A DNA stretch of 64,000 bases from Allomuricauda sp. CP2A (GTDB lineage: Bacteria; Bacteroidota; Bacteroidia; Flavobacteriales; Flavobacteriaceae), in assembly GCF_001683915.1 (NCBI RefSeq), contig NZ_LXTT01000020.1:62001-126000 (forward strand). Reading direction: 5' to 3'. Below, piece by piece: positions 1-8,546 of the stretch (position 1 is its first letter; every line of letters begins with the position of its first letter). Made by a program: the position numbers and the translations under genes. The notes below the pieces were generated by a model, which saw only the letters and a program-made list of their open reading frames with translations, had not been told where the DNA came from and ran no database searches.

Positions 1-2
1 AG

Positions 3-38
3 AAGGACGGCTCTCCCCAAAGCCGTCCTTTTCTTTGT
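3..38 (+). terminator. Intrinsic terminator of a gene left of the window
   Basis: A 10-bp perfect stem (AAGGACGGCT at 3-12 with AGCCGTCCTT at 21-30) and an 8-nt loop are followed by a T-rich run. It lies upstream of ffh and reads on the plus strand, so it should end transcription of an unseen upstream plus-strand gene. Confidence 0.85.
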
Positions 39-81
39 TATTATTCTTAACTTTGTCCTCCTTTTAAAATAAAGAGCACCT

Positions 82-1410
82 ATGTTCGATAATTTAAGCG
101 AAAAACTGGATAAGGCACTCCACTCCCTCAAAGGGCATGGACAGATTACGGAGATCAATGTTGCGGAAACCCTCAAAGAAGTCCGGAGAGCGTTACTGGA
201 TGCCGATGTCAACTTTAAGATAGCCAAGGAATTTACCAATACAGTAAAGGAAAAGGCACTGGGGCAGAACGTATTGACCACCTTGCAGCCGGGCCAGCTT
301 ATGGTCAAGATTGTAAAGGATGAGTTGACGGAACTCATGGGGGGCGAAACAGAAGGCATAGACCTTTCCGGAAACCCCTCGGTGATTTTGATGTCCGGTC
401 TTCAAGGTTCTGGTAAAACCACCTTCTCTGGAAAATTGGCCAATTTCCTTAAAAATAAAAAGAGCAAAAAGCCCCTTTTGGTGGCTTGCGATGTATACCG
501 TCCCGCGGCCATTGACCAATTGCATATCGTTGGAGAGCAAATAGGTGTAGAGGTTTACTCGGACAGGGAGAACAACGACCCTGTCGCCATAGCCAAGGCA
601 GGGATCAAACATGCAAAAAGCTTGGGAAGCAATGTGGTGATCATCGATACCGCAGGTCGGTTGGCCGTGGATGAGCAGATGATGACCGAAATTGCCAATA
701 TTCACAAGGCAATTCAACCTCAGGAAACCCTTTTCGTGGTCGATGCCATGACAGGACAAGATGCTGTAAACACCGCAAAGTCCTTCAACGATGTCCTTAA
801 TTTTGATGGGGTCATACTCACCAAATTGGACGGTGATACCCGAGGTGGTGCGGCCATTTCCATTAAATCTGTGGTGGACAAGCCCATTAAATTCATCGGT
901 ACCGGTGAAAAAATGGAGGCCATTGATGTGTTCCATCCCTCTAGGATGGCGGACCGTATTTTGGGTATGGGTGATGTGGTTTCCTTGGTGGAACGTGCCC
1001 AAGAGCAATTTGATGAAGAGCAGGCCCGAAAAATTCAAAAGAAGATCGCCAAGAACAAGTTTGGTTTTGATGACTTCTTGAGCCAAATTCAACAAATCAA
1101 GAAAATGGGGAACATGAAAGACCTCATGGGCATGATTCCCGGTGCTGGAAAAGCGATGAAAGGCTTGGATATTGATGATGATGCCTTTAAACACATTGAG
1201 GCCATCATTCATTCCATGACCCCCGATGAGCGATCTACCCCCTCCAAATTGAACGCGAGCCGTAAAAAACGAATCGCCGCCGGTAGCGGAACTTCCATCC
1301 AAGAAGTGAACCAGCTCTTGAAGCAATTCGACCAAATGAGCAAGATGATGAAGATGATGCAAGGCGGTGGTGGCAAAAAGATGATGCAGATGATGCAGAA
1401 TATGAGATAA
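82..1410 (+). CDS. ffh: Signal recognition particle GTPase Ffh (SRP54)
   Basis: Ffh binds the SRP RNA and signal sequences of nascent membrane proteins and docks with FtsY at the inner membrane. The 442-residue length is normal for the family. The order is an N-terminal helical domain, the G domain with P-loop GSGKTT near residue 110 and the DTAGR and TKLDGD motifs, then a methionine-rich M domain. The C-terminus is very rich in Met and Gly (MMQ/GGGG/MMQ). It starts at the ATG just after the upstream terminator and so probably has its own promoter. The next gene, a four-helix-bundle cassette, begins 32 bp downstream and looks like an insertion between ffh and folD. Confidence 0.98.
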   Translation: MFDNLSEKLDKALHSLKGHGQITEINVAETLKEVRRALLDADVNFKIAKEFTNTVKEKALGQNVLTTLQPGQLMVKIVKDELTELMGGETEGIDLSGNPSVILMSGLQGSGKTTFSGKLANFLKNKKSKKPLLVACDVYRPAAIDQLHIVGEQIGVEVYSDRENNDPVAIAKAGIKHAKSLGSNVVIIDTAGRLAVDEQMMTEIANIHKAIQPQETLFVVDAMTGQDAVNTAKSFNDVLNFDGVILTKLDGDTRGGAAISIKSVVDKPIKFIGTGEKMEAIDVFHPSRMADRILGMGDVVSLVERAQEQFDEEQARKIQKKIAKNKFGFDDFLSQIQQIKKMGNMKDLMGMIPGAGKAMKGLDIDDDAFKHIEAIIHSMTPDERSTPSKLNASRKKRIAAGSGTSIQEVNQLLKQFDQMSKMMKMMQGGGGKKMMQMMQNMR

Positions 1411-1417
1411 TCCTTTA

Positions 1418-1434
1418 GTTCAAGGTTCAAAGTT
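1418..1434 (+). repeat. Left heptad repeat flanking the four-helix-bundle gene
   Basis: The sequence reads GTTCAAG-GTTCAAA-GTT, two and a half tandem heptads, directly before the start of the four-helix-bundle gene. The mirror-image set lies at its 3' end (1831-1854), so the gene is bracketed by inverted heptad arrays. Confidence 0.6.
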
Positions 1435-1442
1435 TTTGGTTT

Positions 1443-1838
1443 ATGGCGAAAATAGAAAAGTTTGAAGATTTGGAAATATGGACTTTGGCCAGGAATGTCA
1501 ATAAAGAGATCTTTAATTTAATCACAACATCTAATTTAGCAAAGGATTTTGCTCTTCGGGATCAGATGAATCGAAGTTCCGGTTCTATTATGGATAATAT
1601 TGCCGAAGGTTTCGAAAGGAATGGAAATAGGGAGTTTATTCAATTTTTAAGTATTTCCAAGGCCTCTTGCGGGGAATTAAGATCTCAACTTTATCGTTGC
1701 TTGGATCGAGAGTATATTGAAAAAAGTCAATATGAAGATATTCTTGGCCAGCTAGTCACTATAAGTAAAAAAATCAGTGTATTTATTTCATATTTAATTT
1801 CTTCAGACAAAAAAGGTATGAAATACAAAAAACCTTGA
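1443..1838 (+). CDS. Four-helix-bundle protein (S23/IVP-like family)
   Basis: This 131-residue protein is predicted to be all-helical and matches the family first known from intervening sequences in 23S rRNA genes and related to the Avd accessory proteins of diversity-generating retroelements. Typical features are the N-terminal FEDLEIW, a central region with RSSGSIMDNIAEGF, and the FLSISKASCGELRSQL helix. No enzymatic motif is visible and the molecular role is unknown. It sits alone between two housekeeping genes and is flanked by inverted GTTCAAG-type heptads, one set overlapping its stop codon and reaching the folD start. That layout suggests a small mobile or formerly mobile cassette. Family assignment is firm; mobility is inferred. 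Confidence 0.9.
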   Translation: MAKIEKFEDLEIWTLARNVNKEIFNLITTSNLAKDFALRDQMNRSSGSIMDNIAEGFERNGNREFIQFLSISKASCGELRSQLYRCLDREYIEKSQYEDILGQLVTISKKISVFISYLISSDKKGMKYKKP

Positions 1839-1854
1839 ACCATTAACCATGAAC
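1831..1854 (-). repeat. Right heptad repeat flanking the four-helix-bundle gene
   Basis: On the minus strand it reads GTTCATG-GTTAATG-GTTCAAG-GTT, the inverted partner of the array at 1418-1434. It overlaps the last codons of the four-helix-bundle gene and the first codons of folD (ATG at 1849). Confidence 0.55.
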
Positions 1855-2736
1855 ATTTTAGACGGGAAAAAAATATCGAACCAAATCAAAGAAGAAATCA
1901 CCGTTGAGGTGGTCCAAATGAAGGAAAAGGGCGAAAAAGTCCCCCATTTGGCCGCTGTTTTGGTGGGAAACGACGGTGCCAGCCTTACCTATGTGGGCAG
2001 CAAGGTACGTTCCTGTAAAAAAATAGGATTTGAGTCCACATTGATTCATCTTCCAGAAGAAACCACTGAGGAAGAATTGCTAAAACACGTGGCCGACCTC
2101 AATGCCAATCCAGATATTGACGGCTATATCGTGCAATTGCCCCTTCCCAAACACATTGATGAGGAAAAGGTACTCATGGCGGTAGATCCTAATAAGGATG
2201 TGGATGGGTTTCACCCTACCAATTTCGGAAAAATGGCTTTGGAGATGGAATCCTTTATTTCTGCAACGCCCTTTGGCATTATGGAATTGTTGCGCCGATA
2301 TAATGTGGCAACCGAAGGAAAGCACACCGTTGTCATTGGAAGAAGCCATATTGTGGGGAGACCCATCAGCATTTTAATGAGCCAAAAGGGCAAAGCGGCC
2401 AATTCCACCGTGACCCTTACCCATAGCCGGACCAAGGACATTGCATCACTGACCCGCCAAGCCGATATTGTGGTCTCTGCATTGGGAGTTCCCAATTTTT
2501 TAAAGGCGGATATGGTAAAAGAGGGCGCGGTCATCATTGATGTGGGCATTACCCGAGTAGCTGATGAGTCGCGTGAAAAAGGCTATTACATCACCGGGGA
2601 TGTGGATTTTGAAAATGTAAGCAAAAAAGCATCCTACATCACTCCGGTACCTGGAGGTGTGGGGCCCATGACCATAGCCATGTTGTTGAAAAACACGTTA
2701 TTGGCCCGGGAAAGGCACCAAGTAAAAAAAGCTTAG
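1849..2736 (+). CDS. folD: Bifunctional methylene-THF dehydrogenase / methenyl-THF cyclohydrolase FolD
   Basis: FolD interconverts 5,10-methylene-THF and 10-formyl-THF in cytosolic one-carbon metabolism. The 295-residue protein has the usual length, the catalytic YVGSK segment near residue 50, the QLPLPKHI signature, the VIGRSHIVGRP motif of the NADP-binding domain, and the C-terminal PGGVGPMT motif. Its start codon lies inside the right heptad repeat of the upstream cassette, so the native 5' region may have been altered by that insertion. The last four bases overlap the stop of a convergent small lipoprotein gene. Confidence 0.97.
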   Translation: MNILDGKKISNQIKEEITVEVVQMKEKGEKVPHLAAVLVGNDGASLTYVGSKVRSCKKIGFESTLIHLPEETTEEELLKHVADLNANPDIDGYIVQLPLPKHIDEEKVLMAVDPNKDVDGFHPTNFGKMALEMESFISATPFGIMELLRRYNVATEGKHTVVIGRSHIVGRPISILMSQKGKAANSTVTLTHSRTKDIASLTRQADIVVSALGVPNFLKADMVKEGAVIIDVGITRVADESREKGYYITGDVDFENVSKKASYITPVPGGVGPMTIAMLLKNTLLARERHQVKKA

Positions 2737-2891
2737 TTGCTATTGTCCTCGATTTGGGTTTCCTTTAGAACAAATTCTTCTTCATCGTTGGGAGCGAGGT
2801 AATCAAGGTCATTATCACCTTCATCATTGGTGCAGCTGGTTACGGCCATGGATGAAAACAATACCGTGATTAATAGTAGAATAATTTTCAT
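2733..2891 (-). CDS. Small lipoprotein, 52 residues
   Basis: Starting at the CAT at 2889-2891, the minus strand encodes 52 residues. A hydrophobic leader (MKIILLLITVLFSS) leads to a lipobox-like AVTSC with Cys20, followed by a strongly acidic tail (DEGDNDLDYLAPNDEEEF). No domain is recognised. The pattern is that of the many tiny surface or periplasmic lipoproteins of Flavobacteriaceae. Its stop codon overlaps the folD stop by four bases in convergent orientation. Confidence 0.6.
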   Translation of the reverse strand: MKIILLLITVLFSSMAVTSCTNDEGDNDLDYLAPNDEEEFVLKETQIEDNSN

Positions 2892-3010
2892 AATAGTACG
2901 ATTTGGGGGGCACTATTGCCTGTTCAACTTAGTATATAACGATTTAGATTTTCAATTCTTGTTTTTTACCCCAAATATTCGATAACTTACTTATCTGAAA
3001 ATCATGTAGT

Positions 3011-3637
3011 ATGGCTTCTAGGGTAAGAAATAAAGTAGCTTGGGTCGTGTTCGCTTTTTTGGCCATTGGCATTGGACTGTACCCTTTGATGTATTTAACC
3101 ACTTCGAGTGAATTTGGTCTGTTGGCCAGTAAAAGTGACGAAGTATTGTCCAGCAAAGTTTGGAATGTGGCCTTTTACGGGCACATCACCTTTGGAGGAT
3201 TGGCTTTGTTGACCGGATGGTCCCAATTCAGTAAAAAACTTCGCTCCCGAAATTTAAACTTGCACCGAAATCTGGGCAAAGTTTATGTTGTTACCGCTTT
3301 AATTGGAGGTGCCTGTGGTGTGTACCTTGGCTTTTTTGCCACAGGAGGAATTATTCCAGCCTTGGGGTTTATCTGTTTGGGAATCATTTGGTTGTATACG
3401 ACACTAAAGGCCTACATGGCCATACGCAAAAAGGACCTCTCCCTTCATCAGGGCATGATGATCTATAGTTATGCGGCTTGTTTTGCTGCGGTGACCCTCC
3501 GTATTTGGATGCCCATTTTGATTCTGATCACAGGTCAATTTTTGGTGGCCTACAAAATTGTGGCTTGGCTCTGTTGGGTGCCCAATATAATCGTTGCCCA
3601 TCTTTGGGTACGAAAAAAGGGACTTACTATAGACTGA
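3011..3637 (+). CDS. DUF2306-type membrane protein
   Basis: The 208-residue protein has about six hydrophobic segments separated by short basic loops, including two typical DUF2306 stretches (GHITFGGLALLTGWSQF and LNLHRNLGKVYV) and a later SLHQGMMIYSYAACF segment. Histidines in the second and third helices are conserved in the family and could bind a metal or haem, but no reaction is known. It lies in the inner membrane. The gene stands alone and ends one base before a convergent VOC gene. Confidence 0.8.
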   Translation: MASRVRNKVAWVVFAFLAIGIGLYPLMYLTTSSEFGLLASKSDEVLSSKVWNVAFYGHITFGGLALLTGWSQFSKKLRSRNLNLHRNLGKVYVVTALIGGACGVYLGFFATGGIIPALGFICLGIIWLYTTLKAYMAIRKKDLSLHQGMMIYSYAACFAAVTLRIWMPILILITGQFLVAYKIVAWLCWVPNIIVAHLWVRKKGLTID

Positions 3638-3638
3638 T

Positions 3639-4061
3639 TTATTTCGCGAACAATTGCCCCATATCCTTAAATGCCTTGAACTCAAGTGCGTTTCCAGCGG
3701 GGTCTAAAAAGAACATGGTAGCCTGTTCGCCCACTTCCCCTTTAAATCGAACATAGGGTTCAATCACAAAATCAATCCCTTTTTCCTCCAATTTTTTGGA
3801 AAAGGATTGAAACGTATCCCATGGCAAAACCACACCATAGTGGGGCACCGGGACGTTTTTTCCGTCAACGGGATTGGTGTGCAATGCCTCCTCTGACTTG
3901 GGTTTGTAATGAATGACCAATTGATGGCCAAAGAAATTGAAATCAACCCAATGATCACTGCTGCGCCCTTCCTCACATTCCAGGACTTCTCTGTAAAAAA
4001 CGCGGCATTTATCCAAATTATGGACCGGGATGGCAAGGTGAAAGGGGGAAATGTTCTGCAT
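3639..4061 (-). CDS. VOC-superfamily protein (glyoxalase/dioxygenase fold)
   Basis: The 140-residue protein has the two beta-alpha-beta-beta-beta modules of vicinal oxygen chelate proteins. A start of the form [22 protein letters not shown] and an end with [15 protein letters not shown] carry the expected His near the N-terminus and Glu near the C-terminus as metal ligands. VOC proteins include glyoxalases, ring-cleaving dioxygenases and resistance proteins; the substrate is not evident. It follows the alpha/beta hydrolase gene after 33 bp on the same strand, so the two form an operon next to a divergent HxlR regulator. That layout is common for electrophile or aromatic-compound detoxification. 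Confidence 0.85.
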   Translation of the reverse strand: MQNISPFHLAIPVHNLDKCRVFYREVLECEEGRSSDHWVDFNFFGHQLVIHYKPKSEEALHTNPVDGKNVPVPHYGVVLPWDTFQSFSKKLEEKGIDFVIEPYVRFKGEVGEQATMFFLDPAGNALEFKAFKDMGQLFAK

Positions 4062-4094
4062 GATGGATTTTTCCTGAAAATTAGAACATCTTTT

Positions 4095-4934
4095 TTAAGC
4101 CTCCAAAAAAGAGATGATCTGATTGTTCACATCTTCCTGGTGCATGGAATGCCCCAATCCCTCGGTAGTGACCAATTGGCTCCCGTTCCACTTTTTGTTG
4201 ACCTGAACTGAAGCATGGTAGGGGGTAATGGCATCAAACCGATCATGGAAAAGAAGCCCTTTTTTGGTGTTGGATTCAGCAAATCGTGAGGTGGAAAAAT
4301 CCCGGATTCGGAATCCAAACCTGTTGTGGACATAATCATCCAGAATTTTCATCACCCGATCACTGAATCGCAACAAATCCTGATAATGTTCCATGATTTC
4401 GTGAAACTCCGAAGGAGCTCCGATAATGACCATTTTTTCAACCCCAGGATTTGAATTTTTATATTCGTTGTACATCAAGGTCATCCCCCCAACCGAATGG
4501 CCCACCACGAGTTTAGGGTTGAATTTTTCCACCATAAATCGCACTGTCTTTTCGTAGAGGGGGACATGTAAATATTTCCCTGTGGAATGGCCATGGGCAG
4601 GAGCATCAAACGCAATGATGTTGAAATTGGCCTCCCTGAGTTTTTTGATGAGGTTCCGCCACCGAAACGTATTGCTTTCCCAACCATGTACCAACAATAC
4701 GGTATCTTTTTTACCTTTCCAATGGTAGGTTTGAATCCGAAGTCCCTCAATCAATTCAACGGAATGTTTGGCTTCGTTCAAATAATCTATTTGTTGCGGT
4801 TGAACCTTCCCTTTTCGTACCGTACAAAACAAGTCAAATGCTTTTTGGGCTGCTTTTTTTGGTGCAAAAAGGGTGTAGAAATTAAAATATTGGCCGTAGG
4901 CCAAGGGTATTATTTTGGTCAGGAGTTTTTTCAT
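4095..4934 (-). CDS. Alpha/beta hydrolase
   Basis: This 279-residue serine hydrolase has the oxyanion segment VLLVHGWESNTFRW, the nucleophile elbow GHSVGGM, a later HDRFDAITPYHAS acid region and the catalytic His in GLGHSMHQ near the end. The N-terminal 60 residues are an extension preceding the core. No signal peptide is clear. It is the first gene of a two-gene operon with the VOC protein, transcribed away from hxlR. Tandem palindromes immediately upstream (4938-4979) suggest repression by that regulator. Substrate unknown. Confidence 0.9.
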   Translation of the reverse strand: MKKLLTKIIPLAYGQYFNFYTLFAPKKAAQKAFDLFCTVRKGKVQPQQIDYLNEAKHSVELIEGLRIQTYHWKGKKDTVLLVHGWESNTFRWRNLIKKLREANFNIIAFDAPAHGHSTGKYLHVPLYEKTVRFMVEKFNPKLVVGHSVGGMTLMYNEYKNSNPGVEKMVIIGAPSEFHEIMEHYQDLLRFSDRVMKILDDYVHNRFGFRIRDFSTSRFAESNTKKGLLFHDRFDAITPYHASVQVNKKWNGSQLVTTEGLGHSMHQEDVNNQIISFLEA

Positions 4935-4937
4935 TTG

Positions 4938-4979
4938 GTTACTTTTTGTAACTTACTCTTTAATTGTTACTAAAAGTAC
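4938..4979. promoter_or_regulatory. Candidate HxlR operator: two tandem palindromes
   Basis: GTTAC-N5-GTAAC at 4938-4952 is followed 28 bp downstream by GTTAC-N5-GTAC at 4966-4979. Both core elements are TTAC-N5-GTA inverted repeats of similar size to known HxlR/YodB-family sites. They lie in the gap between the divergent hydrolase and hxlR genes, where a shared operator is expected. The function is inferred. Confidence 0.5.
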
Positions 4980-5031
4980 ATATTCATTTTAGAAGAAAAA
5001 AGAAGTCACTTTACCAAAACCAAGTAAGCGT

Positions 5032-5454
5032 ATGGAAACCGTTACTGAAAATCAGGAAGTTAGAACCGCCAAAAAATTGGAAAAAATGTTTGGCCACATT
5101 GATTTCAGGAACCCACCTGAGCTTTGTCCGGTGCGGGACGTGATGTCCGTGGCCTCGGACCAATGGAGCACATTGATCATTCTTTGGTTGGGGTATTTCC
5201 CGGTACTCCGTTTCAACAAACTGAAAAAGTATGTGTATGGCATTTCCAACAAGGTGTTGAGCCAACGGTTGAAGGTATTGGAAGCGGATGGTTATATTTC
5301 CCGAAACGCTTACGCAGAAGTGCCCATTCGGGTAGAGTACAGCCTTACCGAATTTGGACAATCCTATGTGGAAAAGTTATTGGAGTTGACCGAATGGATG
5401 CAAGAAAACAGTCCAAAGGTATTGGCCAATCGGGAAAAATACGGATTGCTCTAA
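5032..5454 (+). CDS. HxlR-family transcriptional regulator
   Basis: The 140-residue winged-helix protein shows the family signature: an N-terminal Cys-Pro (ELCPVRDVM, Cys32), then SDQWSTLIILWLGYFPVLRFNKLKK, the recognition segment SNKVLSQRLKVLEADGYI and a C-terminal dimerisation helix. In HxlR proteins such as YodB and HypR an N-terminal cysteine senses quinones, diamide or aldehydes; Cys32 occupies the equivalent place. It is divergent from the hydrolase-VOC operon with two palindromes between, so it probably controls both directions. Its stop codon overlaps that of the next, convergent gene. Confidence 0.93.
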   Translation: METVTENQEVRTAKKLEKMFGHIDFRNPPELCPVRDVMSVASDQWSTLIILWLGYFPVLRFNKLKKYVYGISNKVLSQRLKVLEADGYISRNAYAEVPIRVEYSLTEFGQSYVEKLLELTEWMQENSPKVLANREKYGLL

Positions 5455-6410
5455 TCCCGAATGCGATTCCAAATATCCAGATACATTTTCCAATTATCGT
5501 CCTCTTTTTTCCAAACGACTACATACTTTCCCCTCCAATTGGCAATTGAACCGTCTTTGTTCTCTGATTTTCCCTCAAAATATCCATAATCGTGTGCGTA
5601 GTCTCCAAGAAAAGTAATTTCCAAGGGGATTATTTCATGATGTAGGATTTTGGTGCCTGCTCCCAACATCCATCGCTGTTTTATGGCTTCTCTTCCAGCG
5701 ATAATATCCGCATTGTTCGGAAAAATTTTGGCATCTGCGGTGTAGCTATTGGCTATAGTTTCAAAATCATTGGCCATGTAGGCTTTTGAAAATGCTTTTG
5801 TGGCCGCAATAATTTTGTCTTTTTCAGATGCATTGGTGTTTTTCTCTTTGCCATTTGAGCAATCTATTTTCCAGGTAGGAAAAATTACAGAATTGGTTTT
5901 GTCCACCCATTCGCCAACCCATTTGAAACCAGAATCCTCAATATCATAAAAAGTAATTCTGTAGAATCCATCCGTGCCATCGGGTGCCTTTTGTTCTTTG
6001 TATAGTACAATTTTTCCATCTTCGGTCCTGTTGCCTTCCCAAGAGGGCAGCGTTGTTGAAGCTCTCGGAAAACTGTAATAATGTACATACCATCGGGTGC
6101 TATCGGGAATAAATTGACGGATACTTCCAGAATAGGTGCCATCCTCCTTTAGTGTTTCATCCTGTATGGCCATACCGTTCATGATGTACTTGAACCGCCA
6201 AACCATATTCACAGGCTCCGCCCAAGATTGGTCAGCTTTTCTGACTTCTGATTTACAATGGCACTCCCCAATCAATGGGGCAAAATCTATGATTTCCTCG
6301 GGTGCATTGGGATTGGGCAAGCCATAAGGGTGTTCACTGGATGGTTCAAAATTGTATTGTGCACATAGTACCAAGGGAAATAGGGTAAAAATAAACAGCA
6401 GATTTTTCAT
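5451..6410 (-). CDS. Secreted protein with C-terminal NTF2/SnoaL-like (DUF4440-type) domain
   Basis: The 319-residue protein begins with a signal peptide (MKNLLFIFTLFPLVLCAQ). Residues about 45-185 form a beta-rich domain resembling DUF1579-type lipocalin-like modules (GECHCKSEVRKADQSW, FPRASTTLPSWEGNRTEDG). Residues about 200-319 form an NTF2-like domain (ATKAFSKAYMANDFETIANSYT ... WRGKYVVVWKKEDDNWKMYLDIWN). The combination suggests a periplasmic binding or sensing role; no catalytic set is visible. It ends four bases inside hxlR in convergent orientation. Confidence 0.75.
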   Translation of the reverse strand: MKNLLFIFTLFPLVLCAQYNFEPSSEHPYGLPNPNAPEEIIDFAPLIGECHCKSEVRKADQSWAEPVNMVWRFKYIMNGMAIQDETLKEDGTYSGSIRQFIPDSTRWYVHYYSFPRASTTLPSWEGNRTEDGKIVLYKEQKAPDGTDGFYRITFYDIEDSGFKWVGEWVDKTNSVIFPTWKIDCSNGKEKNTNASEKDKIIAATKAFSKAYMANDFETIANSYTADAKIFPNNADIIAGREAIKQRWMLGAGTKILHHEIIPLEITFLGDYAHDYGYFEGKSENKDGSIANWRGKYVVVWKKEDDNWKMYLDIWNRIRD

Positions 6411-6481
6411 TGGAATGGCTTTGGGTCATAAATTAACCAATTGAAAAGGGCTTATACTGCTGTTTAGCAATTAATTAACAT

Positions 6482-7030
6482 CTATTCCCAGCCCAACATC
6501 AAGTATTTTATTTTGGCTTCATCGGGTATTTGAACCGCTTCAATGTTCGATGAAGAAAAACGCAGGTTTGAAGGCAGTTCTTCCTTGTCGATTGTAAAAT
6601 AGAGGTTGCTTTCCTTCGGAAAGATCACAATACTGTTCAAGGTGGTCACTATTTTTTTGATGGTGTACTGTTTTTGAATGTCCCCGAAGGTACTCTGGAG
6701 TCCAATGCCCTTGTCCGTGGTGTAGCGTTTGTCCAAAACCCTCACATTTTCAACAGTAGGAATGCTATCGGTGCCAGAAGTAAGGGTCAACAGGTGTTTT
6801 CCTCCTTTTTCAAAGACTTCTATCTTTTTGGAGGTTGCCCCAATATTAAGATTTGTGGTGTCTCTAACAATGGAATCATTGGCAAAAAGGGTTTCCAATT
6901 CCGAAATGGGAGATGATTTTAATAGTGGTCCCACACTGTCCTCGGTAATTAAAAAAGGAGTGTCTTTTTCACAGGATTGGACAAATGCCAATAGGCATGT
7001 TAAAATAAAAACGGTGGTTTTGCTTTTCAT
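6482..7030 (-). CDS. Hypothetical lipoprotein
   Basis: The 182-residue protein has a leader ending in an LLAFVQSCEKD lipobox with Cys20, so it should be lipid-anchored. The mature part is predicted beta-rich and contains repeated short strands (TSKKIEVFEKGGKHLLTLT); no known domain is recognised. It starts seven bases after the end of the HerA-like gene, on the same strand, so it is probably co-transcribed as the second gene. Function unknown. Confidence 0.7.
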   Translation of the reverse strand: MKSKTTVFILTCLLAFVQSCEKDTPFLITEDSVGPLLKSSPISELETLFANDSIVRDTTNLNIGATSKKIEVFEKGGKHLLTLTSGTDSIPTVENVRVLDKRYTTDKGIGLQSTFGDIQKQYTIKKIVTTLNSIVIFPKESNLYFTIDKEELPSNLRFSSSNIEAVQIPDEAKIKYLMLGWE

Positions 7031-7037
7031 AGGATTT

Positions 7038-8546
7038 TTATCGAATCACTTTTTTTAATACACCAAGAACGCCACGGATAAAGGTTGCACTGGTCAGTAC
7101 CTTTACCACGGGATTCATTCGGGTGCTTCTTCTTGTGGATGTTGATCTTCGGGAACTGGATTGCTCTTTTTCTTTTTCGGCCTCTTTTTCCGCTTTTTCA
7201 ATTTTTTCATTCAAGATTTCATAGGCACTTTCCCTATCAATTTCCTCATTGTATTTTTTGATTAATTTGGATTTTCCAAGGGTTTCCTTGAGTTCGGTTT
7301 CGGAGAGAATATCCATTCGGCTCATGGGAGCGCGCATCAGCGTTGCGGCCAACGGTGTGGGCCGTCCCTTTTCGTCCAATGCGGAAATCAAGGCCTCCCC
7401 GGTTCCCAATGAGGTAAGGATTTCAGCGGTATCATAGAATTCGGTGATGGGGTAGTTTTGCGCCGTGAGTTTTATGGCCTTTCGGTCCTTGGCGGTAAAT
7501 GCCCGTAGGGCATGTTGCACTTTCAATCCCAATTGGGCCAGGACATCATCTGGAACATCCGTAGGATTTTGGGTGACAAAATACACACCGATGCCTTTGG
7601 AGCGAATCAGTTTGACAATACTTTCAATCTGATCCAGCAATGCTTTGGAAGCATTATCAAAAATTAAATGGGCCTCATCTATAAAAAGCACCAATTCGGG
7701 TCGTTCGCTATCACCTTGCTCTGGAAAAGTTGAATAAATTTCAGCCAACAGGCTCAGCATAAAGGTCGAGAAAAGTTTGGGTCGGTCTTGAATGTCTGTC
7801 AATCGGATGATGTTCACATAGCCTCTTCCATTTTCATCAATCCGAACCAAATCCTCCACATCAAAAGACTTTTCCCCAAAGAAAAGCTCGGCACCTTGTT
7901 GCTCCAATTCAATGATTTTTCGCAAAATAGTGCCTGTTGAACTGGTGGAAATTCGCCCGTATGCTTTTTGGAATTCCTCCTTGCCCTCACCGGTGGCATA
8001 TTGCAGTACTTTTTTGAAATCCTTTAGATCAAGAAGCGGAAGTTTGTTGTCATCACAGTACTTGAACACCACGGCTACAATGCCTTCTTGGGTAACGGAA
8101 AGGTCGAGGATTCGCGATAGCAAAACCGGTCCAAATTCGGAGACGGTGGCCCGTAGGCGAACCCCATCTTGTTCAGAAAGGGACAAAATCTCCACGGGGA
8201 ACCCTTTGGCTTCAAAAGGGAGACCTATTTTTTCGTGTCGCTCATCAATCTTGGGATGGCCCGGACTGGGTTGGGCAATACCGCTAAGGTCACCTTTAAG
8301 GTCCATCAGCAATACTGGAATGCCTTTATCCGAAAGGTTTTCGGCCAATACCTGAAGGGTCTTGGTCTTTCCGGTTCCTGTGGCTCCAGCGATCAGGCCG
8401 TGACGGTTAAGGGTCTTTAAAGGAACTTTTACATAGGCATTGGTAACGGTCTCGCCATCCAACATTCCGGCGCCCATAATGATGTAATCCCCTTTTGTGG
8501 CATAGCCCTGCTCTATATGTTCAAAGAATTTTTCTTTGTTGCCCAT
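7038..8546 (-). CDS. HerA/DUF853-type helicase-like ATPase
   Basis: The 502-residue P-loop ATPase has Walker A in AGATGTGKTKTL near residue 37, Walker B in LVLFIDEAHLIF near residue 290, and a YFVTQNPTDVPDDVLAQLG sensor region. This is the YjgR/DUF853 branch of the HerA/FtsK superfamily, single-gene ATPases without NurA and of unclear cellular role. The C-terminus has a charged coiled-coil (about 430-470) and a Ser/Arg-rich stretch. I chose the ATG at 8544-8546 (MGNKEKF) over in-frame GTG and TTG codons just upstream. It is divergent from the RidA gene and precedes the lipoprotein gene. Confidence 0.92.
   Translation of the reverse strand: MGNKEKFFEHIEQGYATKGDYIIMGAGMLDGETVTNAYVKVPLKTLNRHGLIAGATGTGKTKTLQVLAENLSDKGIPVLLMDLKGDLSGIAQPSPGHPKIDERHEKIGLPFEAKGFPVEILSLSEQDGVRLRATVSEFGPVLLSRILDLSVTQEGIVAVVFKYCDDNKLPLLDLKDFKKVLQYATGEGKEEFQKAYGRISTSSTGTILRKIIELEQQGAELFFGEKSFDVEDLVRIDENGRGYVNIIRLTDIQDRPKLFSTFMLSLLAEIYSTFPEQGDSERPELVLFIDEAHLIFDNASKALLDQIESIVKLIRSKGIGVYFVTQNPTDVPDDVLAQLGLKVQHALRAFTAKDRKAIKLTAQNYPITEFYDTAEILTSLGTGEALISALDEKGRPTPLAATLMRAPMSRMDILSETELKETLGKSKLIKKYNEEIDRESAYEILNEKIEKAEKEAEKEKEQSSSRRSTSTRRSTRMNPVVKVLTSATFIRGVLGVLKKVIR

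Noticed and set aside
193-1362. Long open frame antisense to ffh (389 codons)
   Set aside because: It is the mirror of a highly conserved gene, has no recognisable domain, and arises from codon bias.
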